From: Mesostigma viride
Taxonomy: Eukaryota; Streptophyta; Mesostigmatophyceae; Mesostigmatales; Mesostigmataceae
DNA: 64,000 nt
Assembly: GCA_009746045.1 (NCBI GenBank)
Contig: RPFO01000648.1
Coordinates: 1,589,920-1,653,919, forward strand
Direction: 5' to 3'
The translations under genes and the position numbers were made by a program. The notes under the pieces are model-generated. The model was not told where the DNA came from, ran no database searches, and was given only the letters and a program-made list of their open reading frames with translations. This document shows positions 22,057 to 33,000 of the stretch, one piece after another; the stretch's first letter is position 1, and the number at the start of each line of letters is the position of its first letter.

Positions 22057-23334
22057 TCAATCATTCCTCATTCTTTCGTATTGGATCTGGACGTTGACCG
22101 AGTGCGCCATCATTTTCGCAAACCGCTTCCTCGCCGCCATGCCTGCAATGACAAATTGGGTCACGAAAGCCTGGCGAGCGTTGTCGACGCCGTGGAAATG
22201 TTTGCGGAGGATCGCGCCGAATGTTTCGACTGACATTGGGGCTTTTTTGCCTCGAGAAGGCATGAACAAGTAAGGCCTGTCTTTCCGCATGTCGAGCGCT
22301 TCTCGCAACGTTTTCAGATTCTTGGGGACTACAAAATCTATCGCCCCGAGGACCGGCGCGGTCTTGTGGGCGTTGATGATGAACCTGTACTCTTTTGGGA
22401 TGTAGCCGTTCTCGGTCTTTCCCAATTCTTTCGCCGATTTCACAATCCGGGCGTCGTGGTAGTCGAGCCTGACAGGTGGCAGTTCTTCGCCGGAAAAGTA
22501 GAGGAGGCCGATGAGCGCCTTGTCGCTCTCCAAGCCCTCTTTGACGGCCTTATCTCGCAACTCGACGAGCTCGGGCCATGGGTGGGCTGGTGGCTTGTTT
22601 TCGCTCACGAATTCCGCGTTGGCCTCGAGACCTTCCTGGGACGTCGCCATGTCCTCCACGTAGGCCTCGCGCACGTCTTGCGGGATCCTTTTGCCGGCAT
22701 CCATCTGGTTATCGATCGAGTTGATCGATGAGAAAAGGTCCTTGGCGTTCGTCTTCTTGGTGATGGCGCGGTCCTTCTTGCCGCCCCTCTCGGAAGGCTC
22801 AGACAGGGCGTCTACGGCCTCGCGCACTTTCTTGGTGTCGAGGAGGGGCGTCACAGGTTTGGCACCGTCTTTGTCTGGTTCGTATCCTAGATGCCTGAGG
22901 ATCTTTGTCAACCGCGCGAGGTATGTCTTCCCAGAACCCCTCGAAATCTGCCCCTTGGCCCTCTGCGCCCTCTTCCTTCCCGCCCCCTCAGCGGGGCTTA
23001 GCGTCTCCGGCAAATTCGCGACCATGTTCTTGGCGTCGTCCAAGGACCAAAGGGCGGGGTGTGCCAATGTCTTCTTAGGCGGCGCGGGCTTTGAAGGTGC
23101 TTCCTGGGGTTTGCACTCCTTTTCTGGGAGGCCGACGACTGCTCGCACCTCGTTGACCTCTTCGCAATCTGTCCCGTGTTTCTCCAACCACTTCTCGGTG
23201 GGTGTCCACTGGTCCTTCTTGGCCATCGCTCTCATTCGCTGTAGGGCGGCCTTCTCTGGGTGTTTGAGCCGATAGCGGGCCTGCGCTTCCCGGCGTTGGC
23301 GGAGTTCTTCCTCGGACCTGACGACTTTGACCAT
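22057..23334 (-). CDS. Tyrosine recombinase (integrase)
   Basis: A 425-residue protein that probably integrates or resolves the PLV genome by strand exchange through a covalent Tyr-DNA link. The N-terminal third is highly charged and Lys/Arg-rich. The C-terminal catalytic domain shows box I (LLYFSGEELPPVRLDY, with Arg), a mid-domain Lys region, then NARQAFVTQFVIAG (second Arg), MAHS (His) and QYERM (nucleophile Tyr near residue 420). The usual HxxR is replaced by NxR. The family assignment rests on this spaced R..R..H..Y pattern and the surrounding helices. No RVE-type integrase is present, so this is the only candidate integrase. Confidence 0.78.
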   Translation of the reverse strand: MVKVVRSEEELRQRREAQARYRLKHPEKAALQRMRAMAKKDQWTPTEKWLEKHGTDCEEVNEVRAVVGLPEKECKPQEAPSKPAPPKKTLAHPALWSLDDAKNMVANLPETLSPAEGAGRKRAQRAKGQISRGSGKTYLARLTKILRHLGYEPDKDGAKPVTPLLDTKKVREAVDALSEPSERGGKKDRAITKKTNAKDLFSSINSIDNQMDAGKRIPQDVREAYVEDMATSQEGLEANAEFVSENKPPAHPWPELVELRDKAVKEGLESDKALIGLLYFSGEELPPVRLDYHDARIVKSAKELGKTENGYIPKEYRFIINAHKTAPVLGAIDFVVPKNLKTLREALDMRKDRPYLFMPSRGKKAPMSVETFGAILRKHFHGVDNARQAFVTQFVIAGMAARKRFAKMMAHSVNVQIQYERMRND

Positions 23335-23784
23335 GGCGGGTACTTATACCTATACATTAGAAAAAAATTTGGGATTTTTGAACGCACTGTTGATTTTTGT
23401 TTCGATTCTTGGGCATCGAGCTAATATTTTTAGGGTATGAAAACTTGCAGCCAAGGGTTGATGAATTTCGAGCCAACTTTTTTAAAATTTCACAAGTCCC
23501 AAAACACTGGCACCCCTTGACAAGAAGTTTTCAAGGCCCGGGAACTTTCTCTCGATGCCTGCCAAAAAAATCGGAATGGTCGAAAATGTCGGAAATCATT
23601 CCGCGCGCTTCGCGCAGACCTCTGTCACCGGCCGCCGCCCCCTTCCCACACCCTCTCGCGCCAAGTGGCGTAACTTTCTCGTTTGTAGTCCGTTTTCGAC
23701 GTTCTTGGTGTCCCCGGAAAGCTCTACTCAAGGCGCACACAATGGTGCAAATAGATATCAAATCGAATAAAGAAAACGTGAGTT
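23335..23784. other. 450-bp intergenic region
   Basis: The stretch separates the recombinase start from the stop codon of the AT-hook gene. Apart from the TATA boxes near 23350 it shows only AT-rich sequence and no open frame with recognisable features. It could hold an unrecognised RNA or a decayed gene. Confidence 0.5.
23344..23355 (-). promoter_or_regulatory. TATA boxes before the recombinase
   Basis: On the minus strand GTATAG and GGTATAA occur back to back, the nearer one about 10 nt before the ATG at 23334. This fits the box shared by other PLV genes. Confidence 0.45.
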
Positions 23785-24314
23785 TTAGGTTCTTTTGTCA
23801 TCGCCACCCGACTTCCCTTTCTTAGGCCTCCCCCAAGGCTTGGGAAGACCTGTTTCGGGGTCGATATTATGAGTCCTCGGCTTTGTGTCCTTCGACCCCG
23901 CGGGCCTACCACGCTTCTTGGGGCTCCGAGGGATGACTTCCTTTTTGATTTTCGGGGGGCGAGGGGCCTTTGGCGGAGGGGGGGGTTGCGGGGTTTGCGT
24001 TTCATGGCGATGATGTGCATCAACTTTTGGCGGCACTCGTGGCCTATCCCGGTATGCGTGGGGGGCAGCTCGCCGTCGTACCCGCACTCTCGCACAAACG
24101 CCGCCATCCTCTCGTGGACCTTTGGTGCTATTCTGGCGCCGGTCAGGTAGCGCACGAGTGTGGCCAGGTTGAGCACCAGATCTCGGCGGTCGGAACTGCC
24201 ACGGTAGGAGTTGTTATTCACCTTGAGCCCCGCGCAATTGTGAGTGGCTGGGTCTGGGAGGCTATATTGTGGGGAGGGCGTCGTGGGCTGAGAAAATGCC
24301 TGCTTCAAGTCCAT
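23785..24314 (-). pseudogene. AT-hook DNA-binding protein, frameshifted
   Basis: The first 110 residues (from the ATG at 24314) are an unrecognised helical domain (LVLNLATLVRYLTGAR). After a frame change in a Pro codon/G-run near 23975-23995, the second frame supplies a Pro/Lys-rich tail with two AT-hook-like motifs, KKRGRPAG and WGRPKKGKS. AT-hooks bind the minor groove of AT-rich DNA, so a role in genome condensation or replication is plausible but inferred. Total about 175 residues. A CTATAC box lies 7 nt before the ATG. In an alternative reading the upper frame continues without the hooks, but its composition there looks non-coding. Confidence 0.6.
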
Positions 24315-24321
24315 CGCAAGT

Positions 24322-24327
24322 GTATAG
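24322..24327 (-). promoter_or_regulatory. CTATAC box before the AT-hook gene
   Basis: The box is 7 nt upstream of the ATG at 24314 and matches the shared PLV (G/C)TATA(C/G) pattern. Confidence 0.45.
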
Positions 24328-24342
24328 TAATAAGAATAGATT

Positions 24343-25227
24343 TTATTTTTTCAGGACCAAGTAGGTATCAAAGTTTTTCCTATAGCGTTTCGAGTCGTCT
24401 GGTTCGTCGTTGTCGACCGCGAGGAAGTCGTGTGGGCTGTTTTGGGTGGCGTACTCCCACAGTGCCAGGAAGTCCTCTGGTGACGTGTGACCCGCCGATT
24501 CTTCTGCGATCTGTCGCGAGGCCCGCCGGTCCTTGGTGCGGAAGAGCACGAGGAACGAGACGTTGGCGCGGACGGACCTCGGAACTCCCGCGCTCGTGAA
24601 TGACTGGTTGACGAAGACCATGGACGTTAACAGGTGCCGGTGTTTGAATGCAAAGGACGACACGGGACCTTTCGAGTCCGCCCGGTAGAGCTTTGACCCC
24701 GCCATGTCGTCGATGAGGATGATCGAGGAGGGAGGCCCGTACTGGAACCGCGTCTCGGGCTCTTTGAACTGAAGCCTGTCGAGGGTCAAAAACATGTTGA
24801 GGTCCATGTCTTCTTCGGTCTTCTGGCCGTCTAAGAACTCCTTCTTGAACTTTTCCCACACCTTCAAGTCCCGCTGGTACTCCTCGTATTCCGTGAGGTC
24901 TTTCTTGATGTCCGCCACCATCTGGTTGAAGCTGTCGTCCGTGTACGTCTCCATACTCATGGCGGGCGTCGGAAGGAGCTTGTACTTCGGCTCGGTCGTG
25001 GCGGACCCCGAGATCAGGTACAGTTTGTCGAAAGAGTGCGCGTCGAAGTACGCCTTGACCATGTTGATGGCCGCCGTCGTCTTCCCGGTCCCTCGCATGC
25101 CCACAAAAGAGGCGATAAAGTGCAGCCTTGGCGCGTTGGATGGGACCTGGCGGGTCTTGGCGTATTTCAGCTTGAGGTCCTTGTTGGCGAGCGGCGTCTC
25201 GATGTGGATGCTCTCGATTTCTGGCAT
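24343..25227 (-). CDS. Genome-packaging ATPase, FtsK-HerA (A32) type
   Basis: A 294-residue ATPase that would pump viral DNA into the capsid. Walker A is GMRGTGKT (residues 43-50) and Walker B is ILIDDM (about 170-175). A polar sensor stretch FVNQSF lies near residue 207 and an Arg-rich region near 230-240. The length and short N-terminal strand region match A32-like ATPases of PLVs, virophages and large DNA viruses. The frame is intact. It lies 20 bp from the coiled-coil gene upstream and 28 bp from the AT-hook gene downstream, so the three may be co-transcribed. Confidence 0.92.
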   Translation of the reverse strand: MPEIESIHIETPLANKDLKLKYAKTRQVPSNAPRLHFIASFVGMRGTGKTTAAINMVKAYFDAHSFDKLYLISGSATTEPKYKLLPTPAMSMETYTDDSFNQMVADIKKDLTEYEEYQRDLKVWEKFKKEFLDGQKTEEDMDLNMFLTLDRLQFKEPETRFQYGPPSSIILIDDMAGSKLYRADSKGPVSSFAFKHRHLLTSMVFVNQSFTSAGVPRSVRANVSFLVLFRTKDRRASRQIAEESAGHTSPEDFLALWEYATQNSPHDFLAVDNDEPDDSKRYRKNFDTYLVLKK

Positions 25228-25247
25228 TTATTAGAAGGCAGAGATTT

Positions 25248-25805
25248 TTAGTCGTCGTTGAGCGAGGCCAGCAGGGATGCCCGGATAGCCAGCATCCTTT
25301 GCTCGTAAGGCGTGAGAGTCGGCGCGGTCTTCACGGCAGGCGGAGGGGCTTTCGGTTTGGCGGCCTGTTCGCGCTCCTCCTGCTCGACCTCGTACTTTGG
25401 CTTCTTCCCGCGGCGGGGTCGAGGGGTGTCCGTCGGAGTCTCGGCGACCTCCTCGGCGGCCAACAGTCGTTCTATCCGGAACTTGTTTCGCTTCTCCTCC
25501 AGCTCGAGCTCGACCAGTCTCTGCCGCTGGAGTTCGAGTTCCTTCTCAAGGACCTTGCGCTTGGTGATCTCGGCCTCGCGCTCCTCCTGGCGCTTCTTGG
25601 CGCGCTCCTCGTTCCTCTTCTGGTGGTACGGCCGCATCTTGTCCCTGAGGGCCTGCTTCTGCTCCTCGGAGAGTTGTGCGCCCTTCTTGTACTTCACGGC
25701 CTTGCTAACCTCCTCGGTCTTTACGGGCTCCTGGGGTGCTGTCGATTCCACGTCGGCGGCGGCGGGGCTCGTTGGCGAATCTGGGGCGTCTGGGACTGGG
25801 TTCAT
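25248..25805 (-). CDS. Charged coiled-coil protein, unknown function
   Basis: A 185-residue protein. The N-terminal 35 residues are Pro/Ala/Glu-rich. Residues about 45-130 form a long, highly charged helix (KRNEERAKKRQEEREAE) typical of coiled coils, and the C-terminal part is Lys/Pro-rich, ending in ASLLASLNDD. The first of this leftward gene set, it shares a 39-bp divergent spacer with the giant fibre gene. A scaffold or structural role is possible, but no family is recognised. The start at 25805 is preferred over upstream codons because a CTATAG box lies 5 nt before it. Confidence 0.7.
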   Translation of the reverse strand: MNPVPDAPDSPTSPAAADVESTAPQEPVKTEEVSKAVKYKKGAQLSEEQKQALRDKMRPYHQKRNEERAKKRQEEREAEITKRKVLEKELELQRQRLVELELEEKRNKFRIERLLAAEEVAETPTDTPRPRRGKKPKYEVEQEEREQAAKPKAPPPAVKTAPTLTPYEQRMLAIRASLLASLNDD

Positions 25806-25844
25806 TGGCGCTATAGTTAATGTCTTAGATAATATTAGAACAAC
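25806..25844. promoter_or_regulatory. Divergent promoter between PLV gene sets
   Basis: Only 39 bp separate the ATGs of the leftward coiled-coil gene and the rightward giant fibre gene. The spacer is AT-rich and contains the palindrome CTATAG (25811-25816). It probably drives both directions. Confidence 0.5.
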
Positions 25845-26635
25845 ATGGTCGTGGTTAGCGGGAATCCTGCCAATTATAACCTGAGCACAGGGCTCGGAGA
25901 GGACACGGTGGACGAGCGAATTGCGGACCTCGAGAGCGATCTCCAGTCCCTTCAGCTGCAGGTCCATCCCTTCGACTCGCACATCACCGTTAACGGGGTC
26001 CGCTACGTATACCCGAGCGCCCCGACGCGAGTGAGACTGGGCGACAACTACAGCGAATGGACGGCCGTCACGACAGGCGAGACAAGCGGGATGTTAGAGG
26101 TCGACGGGGGCATCGTCGCAGATTGGATTCGGATTTCCTCTTTGCGACTGCTCGACCAATACGCGACAATTTCCGAGATCGTCGCAGACCGAATATTGAC
26201 GCGCGATCAGATCGACTGGCTATTTGATAGGCACAGTGTTGGATACACCACATTGCCCAGCCCTAGCGCCATGTTCACGATCCAATACGAGAACGGCACC
26301 TTGTCTGCCCCTGGAACTACGTTCACGATCACAAACAATCAGGATATCCGCATACTTCTTCCCTACACGGTCACGGGAGGAGACAGCGACGGGAAATGCA
26401 CGTACCAAGTCCAGGTTCTTGGGGCTTTGGATCCGATCAACGCAAGCCAGACTGTAGACGGTCCTCACATGGACGAAATCCATTTTGGAAGCACCGGTCA
26501 TGCGTATTTTGGAAAACTGATGAGTTTCTCTCAGGTCGGGTTTGCGACGACTAGGGACCTGAATAGGATGCAGAGACTCTCTAACGGCCTCCACATCACG
26601 CGCACATACGCCCCTCTAACGGCCTGGGACATAGG
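25845..26635 (+). pseudogene. Giant fibre-like protein, segment 1 of 4
   Basis: The first 263 codons of a large rightward PLV gene. Residues about 15-45 form a heptad-like helix (DERIADLESDLQSLQLQ), as in trimeric fibre stalks; the rest is beta-rich. Gypsy-2 inserted after base 26635. Removing it with one copy of its ATAGG duplication makes the frame continue exactly into 39365. The four segments total about 1,078 residues, the longest virion-type protein of the element. A receptor-binding or adhesion role is inferred from the coiled stalk and the lectin-like fold further on. Confidence 0.75.
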
Positions 26636-27209
26636 TGTTACGTCGCGTAACAATTCGTTGTAGTTACGGACGTAAATTAGGTCCTTTGCCTCGGTTGTCC
26701 CTAGGTTTACGTTTAGGCTCCTACCGGGACATTATTGTCCTCGTAACAGTACCGTGGTACATTGGGTGCCGTTGGGCGCCGCGCCGCGTACTTTACTAGT
26801 GGTCCTGATCCTGTGGTAGAATGTAGTGGACCAGCGTGCATCAGTAGATTTAGTGGACCAGCGTGCACCTGTAGGCGAGGGCCATGTCGGCCCGAGCGTG
26901 TTGGACCGTTGGTGACCATTTATGCGCGTTCTACCCCTTTGTGTGTGCACTCGGCGTGTGTTAAGTGAATTGACACATTTAGGCTTGGGTCACGGCAGTG
27001 TAGTTGTGTTTCCTTCCTCTATTCCTGGAGTAAACGGGTTTTAATAAATGGTTGTATGGCGTATTATAGCAACACTTACGTTAATGCATTGAGATCAGCT
27101 CCGTCACGTTCGTCTTTCGCCAGAGGGTTAAGTAGAGGAGGCCTGACCAGTTTAGGTAGTATCAGGCCCATTAGAGGTAGAGGTGGAGGTAGATATCCGC
27201 GGCGTAACA
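26636..27209 (+). repeat. 5' LTR of gypsy-2
   Basis: It begins TGTTACGTCGCG and ends GGCGTAACA (574 bp). It carries a repeated GTGGACCAGCGTGCA (about 26828 and 26856) and an AATAAA at about 27043. The sequence from 27211 (TGGTTCCGGAGG) is a candidate tRNA primer-binding site. Confidence 0.95.
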
Positions 27210-27742
27210 ATGGTTCCGGAGGAACTTCAGTAGGTAGTGAACGAGACGACTATCCCTTGCCACATACACCTTTTCAAGACCCCTTCCGCGTCCAGGAACA
27301 AGAAGTCGACACTTCCTTGATAGGTAATGGGCGGGTCGCCTTCAAGCTAGGAGCGTCGTGCTGCCCGTTTCGGGACACGCTTTACCTAGAAGCTAGACCT
27401 GCTCACAGCGGATAAATCCTTTCGTAGTTAGCCTGTCCTTCGCCTTGTTTTCCTGCTTACGGTTGTTTCCTGCCTTAGATCGGGGAGTATTACTGTTCGG
27501 AGACGATTAGCGTCGCCGTACCTACACCTTTTTCCTTGTGCTGCTGCTTTATTAGACGGCCGCACCCGCAGAGTTACGGGGCGCTGTGTTAGGACGAGCG
27601 CTGGGATATCCGGCCGCTGACTTAGGACGAGAGCTGGAAACTCCCGCCCTCCTTCTTCTTTCGGTGATCCAGATCGTCAAGCTAAGTCGCCTACCCCTAC
27701 CTCGTCTAGCTTGACATCACAAGACACGCCAGGTGAGTTATC
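27210..27742 (+). other. Gypsy-2 leader with primer-binding site
   Basis: The 533-bp leader starts with a TGG-initial candidate primer-binding site one base after the LTR. An open frame that begins inside the LTR (27056) runs to 27415, but it crosses the primer-binding site and is probably not a gene. The gypsy-1 counterpart is 60104-60603. Confidence 0.6.
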
Positions 27743-28135
27743 ATGAGTCAACGTCGTGTTTTTACTGCGCCTTCCCATTCATCTAGTGATAATAGTTTAG
27801 CTAAGTATTACGTAGTTATTACCCCTCAATGGTCAGCCATTTTCCTCTCTTGGTCAGATGCTAGGAAGATAGTGCAAAACCGTACATATAATGTAATTAG
27901 GTATAAGAAATTTGTTACCTTCGAGGAAGCTCAACAATTCCTTATAGACCATAGCGTATCAGATCTAGGCCTACACGTACGTTCTACTCCTCATGGTCGC
28001 CCTCCTGTAGAAGCTCTAGATTTTGCTACCCCTCCTTCGTCTCCCCCTAAGAGGGCTGCATCCTCATCTAGCTTAGATACTCCTCTCACCTTGGAATTCG
28101 GTTCCCTATCCATTACTGTTGTTAAAAAGGACTGA
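27743..28135 (+). CDS. Viroplasmin/RNase H1 N-terminal-like protein
   Basis: A 130-residue protein with its own ATG, upstream of gag. Residues about 20-68 (KYYVVITPQWSAIFLSW, then YKKFVTFEEAQQFLID) match the pattern of the caulimovirus viroplasmin/RNase H1 hybrid-binding domain: the YYVV strand, a S-W-x-D/E-x4-V helix start, and a YKKF-x-T-x-EEA helix. That domain binds RNA-DNA hybrids or double-stranded RNA. The C-terminal half is Pro/Ser-rich. The protein is conserved and intact in gypsy-1 (59711-60103), with one or two substitutions, suggesting it is used by the element. It could assist reverse transcription or counter host RNA silencing; neither is shown here. Confidence 0.72.
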   Translation: MSQRRVFTAPSHSSSDNSLAKYYVVITPQWSAIFLSWSDARKIVQNRTYNVIRYKKFVTFEEAQQFLIDHSVSDLGLHVRSTPHGRPPVEALDFATPPSSPPKRAASSSSLDTPLTLEFGSLSITVVKKD

Positions 28136-28259
28136 TTTAAATTGTTCCTTTCTTTTAAGCCATTAAAATCTTTTCCTTTTCTTTCCTTGCCTTATATTAG
28201 GCCTTGTCCTTTATCCTTGTTGCTTTCAGTTAGATTTTTGATCATTTACTTAAACAAAA

Positions 28260-28311
28260 ATGGATCCAGTGGGTGGTAACCTGTCGCCTATACCTACCAA
28301 TACTCCTACTA

Positions 28312-28348
<37 letters not shown>

Positions 28349-30003
28349 CCATAACAACAATCGGGTAACCGACGGGACTCACTTGAAACGGTACACCATC
28401 TCACTCCTCAAGGTAATCTTCGTGCCTCACCTCCTTCTCCGCTTGCTGATGGTCGCCGTCGTCCCTCACTTACCCCTCCTACCTATGAACAACGTCAACG
28501 TATGCAAGTCAGATTTAGTGATGACCCTTCCCTTACCCTGAACCAGGCCCCTGCCCCTCCTGCAACCTTGGCTCAACCCTCCAGCAGGTCCTCACTAACT
28601 AACAATGTTTTTAGGCCTCCTTCCCACCCTGTTCCTTCCATGCCTGCTCTTAACACGGGTCGTGCCTCTGCCCCTGTCGGTCCTTCTGGGCGCCCTAGTG
28701 CAGTTCCCTTTTACCCACCTGCTTCCTGGTCCTACCCTGAGACGGCCTATGAGGCAGCCCAGGTCCCTACCCGTGTGGCTGATTTAGAAGTTAATAATGA
28801 TTTCAGTACCATGCCCTAGATGATAGAAATTATGATCATTTTGCCTATTCCTCTCTTCGTGAGCAATATACTGTCCCCTTCTCTATGGGCACCAGCCTGA
28901 AACGGTGGCCCCTCTAGACCCCTACCCAAGACTTTTCCTATCCTTCCTTCTATCCCGCTTATGTAGCAGTGGAAGATAGTGGCCCTATGGGAAAAACTGA
29001 TTCTTCTAATCCCCCTAAGCCTCCTGCTCTTCCCCTCTTTGCTAACCTTCCCAAGCTGGATGTCAAGTCTACCCCTCAACAGTTTTTCACCTTTATTATG
29101 TTGCTTACCCAGAATACGGAGTCGTGGCAGAATCATAATAGATGGCGTCTCTCTGATGCTGTATTAGTTCCTCATTATCTTACAACCTGCATTACTCCTG
29201 AGCTTGCTAACCTCATTCAGTGTGAGTCTTTGGCCTCTCACGCCTACCCTAACTCTGTAGCAGAACTGTTTAAGCGTTTAGAGAACCATTTAGTCCCTCC
29301 TGATTCAGATTGGCAGGATAGATTAGCCTTTGGTACCTTGCAGCAGGGTACTAAATCCTTTAAAGAATATATGAAAGAGTTTGATGCTCAGATGGTACGA
29401 ATTAGGGATTTGTCGGGTGCAGAAGTACGTGCTCGCTTCCTTCAGGGCCTCAGTAGACCCTTATTGCGTGAAGTCAAGCGCCAGTTCTCTGCCTACCGTT
29501 TTACTGACCTGCCCCTCAAGCATGTGCGCCAGCATCTTTTACGAGTAGCAGATTTCTTCTCCACACCTTCTCTTCCTACCCGTTCCCGTATTAATAATAT
29601 TAGCCTTACCCCTGAGGAGGAGAACTCCTATGTAGAAGAATTAGATATCTGTGTGACTGACCTTTCAGCTCTGGATGTCTCTCATATTACCTGCTATCAT
29701 TGTAAGGAAGTAGGTCATCTTAAACGTGAGTGCCCCAAGTTCCTTTCGGGTGCTCCCCCTCATCCCGACGCTCGCCCTCCTCGTACCCCTCAGCGTGCTC
29801 CTATTCGTCCCACTTCAGGACGCATTCCTTCAGCTACCCCTAGTAGGCTGAATGCTGTGCAGACAGGATCCCCAGGGTTCCCCTATGATAATCAGGCTCC
29901 CGCACCCTCTTCAATCCCTCGTGACCCTCCAGCAGTGGCTTTTCCGCCAGGGTCTTCTTCGGGGTTCGTTCCTATGGATTTGGGGGGGGAGGGGGAACAG
30001 TAG
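28260..30003 (+). pseudogene. gag: Gypsy-2 Gag, frameshifted
   Basis: The start codon is followed by a poly-Asn tract coded by an AAT repeat (about 28313-28345). The capsid-like core (about 29050-29560) and a zinc knuckle CYHCKEVGHLKREC (CX2CX4HX4C, about 29690) follow. Compared with gypsy-1, single-base losses near 28366, 28815, 28890 and 28915 break the frame. The main open part is 28969-30003. The gene ends in a run of eight G, just before the protease frame. Confidence 0.82.
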
Positions 30004-33000
30004 GCCTGTCAGCCGGGGGTAACCTGGACAGGTCCTTAGATAGTACCCCAGATAATAATTTTTGCTTGCCTGTTTTTATAACCTCTGTAGGAGCTGAATC
30101 ATCCCTACCACTACGTGTGCGTCCTCTTATGTTCTTGAATGGTGGTTTAACCGTCCCTCACACTGTTGTAGACCCCTTCTTGCATGCTGATGAACTCTTG
30201 AATGTCTCTGTGTTGGTAGATAGCGGTGCGGCTAGCTCCTTTGTGAGCGAGGCCCTAGTTAGACGTTTAGGACTAGTCCCTACCCCTCACACCAAACCCG
30301 TTACTGTTCATTATGCTGATGGTCGCACCAGTCATTCCCCGGGTACGGTGTCCCTTCCCATGGTTATACAAGGACGTACTGTCAACCTGACGGCCACTAT
30401 AGGCCCTATCACTACCGCTGATGTATTACTAGGATTAGATTGGCACCAGGATAATAAGATTACTATTAATTATGATACCATGGTCATTTGGTTTCCAGAT
30501 AGCTCTTACTGGGTACCTGAACGTCATTATAGATTGGAAAATTTATCCTTGGTAGATATTACTCCTCCTACACCTGTTGATCCTCCTGTAAGACCTATAC
30601 CTGAAGTATTAATGTCAAATGACGAATTACGTTCTGAATTAAAGCAAAATGGATACCTATTATGTATGTTCCTTCAGTTAGAAGTACAAGAGATACCTAT
30701 CACTAATAATAGTGTGGATATAGATGTAAATACAGTGGATACAATAGGAGTAGGATTTACTGAAAATGAAATAGTAAGATACATGGCTGTGATAGATTCC
30801 TCAAAAGTATTTGAAGAAAAGACTCCTTCTTATCCTCCTCCTCGTTCTGTTTTACACCGTGTAGTTATCAAGGACGGTGCAGTTCCTACGCACTCTCCGA
30901 TGTATAGAATGGGCCCTACCGAGTTAAAGGAACTAAAACAGATTTTAGTGTCATTATTAGAAGCAGGATTGATAGAGCCTAGTAACTCCCCCTACTCAGC
31001 TGGTGTCCTGTTAGTTCCTAAGCCAAATGGCAAGTTTCGCCTAGTTACTGATTATAGGAAGTTGAATGATATTACTGTGAAATCTAAATACCCTCTACCT
31101 CGTATTGACGATATATTTAATAAGGTTAAAGGTTCCACTTGTTTCACAGTACTGGATTGTGCGGATGGTTTTTGGCAGTTGCGGATAGCTCCTGAGGATT
31201 GCCATAAAACCGCCTTTGCTACCCCTTTTGGTCATTACCAGTTTAGAGTAGCGGCTATGGGACTCTGTAACTCGCCTGCCTCTTTTCAAATGTTAATGAA
31301 TGAAGTGCTTAGACCTGTTATGGGAAATTCTCATCTTCCTCAGGTGTCCTCTGATCTAAAGGATCCTCCTTCTCCTCTGTTTCTTTATCTGAGCATGACC
31401 GTTCTTGTGCTCAAGCTTACTTAGATGATATTCTTATTTACTCTCCTGATTTTGAAACGCACCTACGTGATTTAAAGAAAGTATTAGAAATAATGGCTGA
31501 AAATTCTTTGTGGGCGCGCCGTGCTAAAGTGCGTTCGGGTAGGAGTGTCCCATTTTTAGGGCACGTTCTGTCAGATGCCGGGGTCGCTACCGACCCGGAT
31601 AAAACTAAGTCAATTCAGGAATGGCCTACTCCTACCGACGTTAAAGGTGTACGTAGTTTCCTAGGAATTGCTTCTTACTATAGGCGTTTTATCCCGCGTT
31701 TCGCACTATAGCAGCCCCTATTAATCATTTATTAAAGAAGGATATCCCCTTTGTTTGGAGTAGTGAGTGTCAGTCTGCTTTTCAGTGCCTAAAATCCCTA
31801 CTCCTTTCCCCTCCTGTACTCATCCTACCGGATACTACTAAACCCTTTGTTGTGGCTACAGATGCTAGTAAAGTAGCTATAGGTGGTGTCCTTCTCCAGG
31901 ATCAGGGTCAGGGCTTACAGCCAATTGAATATATCTCTAGGACAATGCTCCCTGCGGAGCGTAACTATCCCGTCCACCAGCAGGAACTCTTAGCTGTGGT
32001 GTATTGTTGCCACGCGTGGCAGCACTTCCTTAAAGGTGCTCAATTTGATGTCTGCCTGAATGAACCCTGTGAGCTAGATCCTTATAGGTTAGTTATCCAA
32101 ACGGATCATCGTCCCCTTACCCATCTTCTCTCCCAACCCAACCTTACCCCTCGGCAAGCGCGCTGGATGGAATTTTTAGCACAGTTTTCCCCTTTTAAAC
32201 TTCAGTATGTCAAGGGTGTAGATAACATAGTACCAGATGCACTCTCTCGTCGTGCAGACTATTCCTTCTTCGAGGACCTTGATGTTCTCAATATTACTCT
32301 AGTTCCTACTACTATGGGTGTAACCCCTTATGGTGAACTACCTGATGATGATTCCTATGCCTACCTCTTTCATACAGCTGTTCGCATGCCTGATCTCCTT
32401 TCTCACGTAGGACTCTCTCTCCCGTGTGAGGCCCTTCCTGTGGCCTCGGTGGGGGGGAGGGGAAAAATAAAATTTCTATACCGCTTAGCCATATAGCGAC
32501 TAGGTCAGGAAAGTCTTATGAAAACGTAGTCCCTAGGACCTCCCCTTCTCTTCGGCAAGGCGGTAGGAGATCTCTTTAAACCTGTTCTGGATACTTCTGT
32601 AGCGATGCCTACCTCTGATCTTGAACGCCTTATTAGTAGATTTACGGCCACTGAGCCGGAAGCATTAGCTGCCATTGCTGCACATCCCCAACAATTAGGC
32701 AAGCACCCTTGTAAATTTGTAGGTGGGTTTTTATATGTGCAGATAGCAGATTCTCCCCCTCAATGGCGCCTGTATGTCCCTCCTATCTGTCGCTCCTCCT
32801 TGCTCTTTGAGTTGCATGACTTAGCTGCTCACCAGGGTGGTAAACGGGTACGGGACCTAGTAGCCCGCTCTTATTACTGGCCTTCCCTTTATAAGGATGT
32901 GGATGAGTATGTTAGAACTTGTCAATCTTGCCAGGAAATGAAACCCAATAATGTAGGACAGATAGCAGAACCTAGGACCTTGCCTGACCCTATCATGCCT

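Noticed and set aside
27056-27415. Arg/Gly-rich frame beginning in the gypsy LTR (also 60455-60757)
   Set aside because: It crosses the LTR end and primer-binding site, and its end differs between copies; probably fortuitous.
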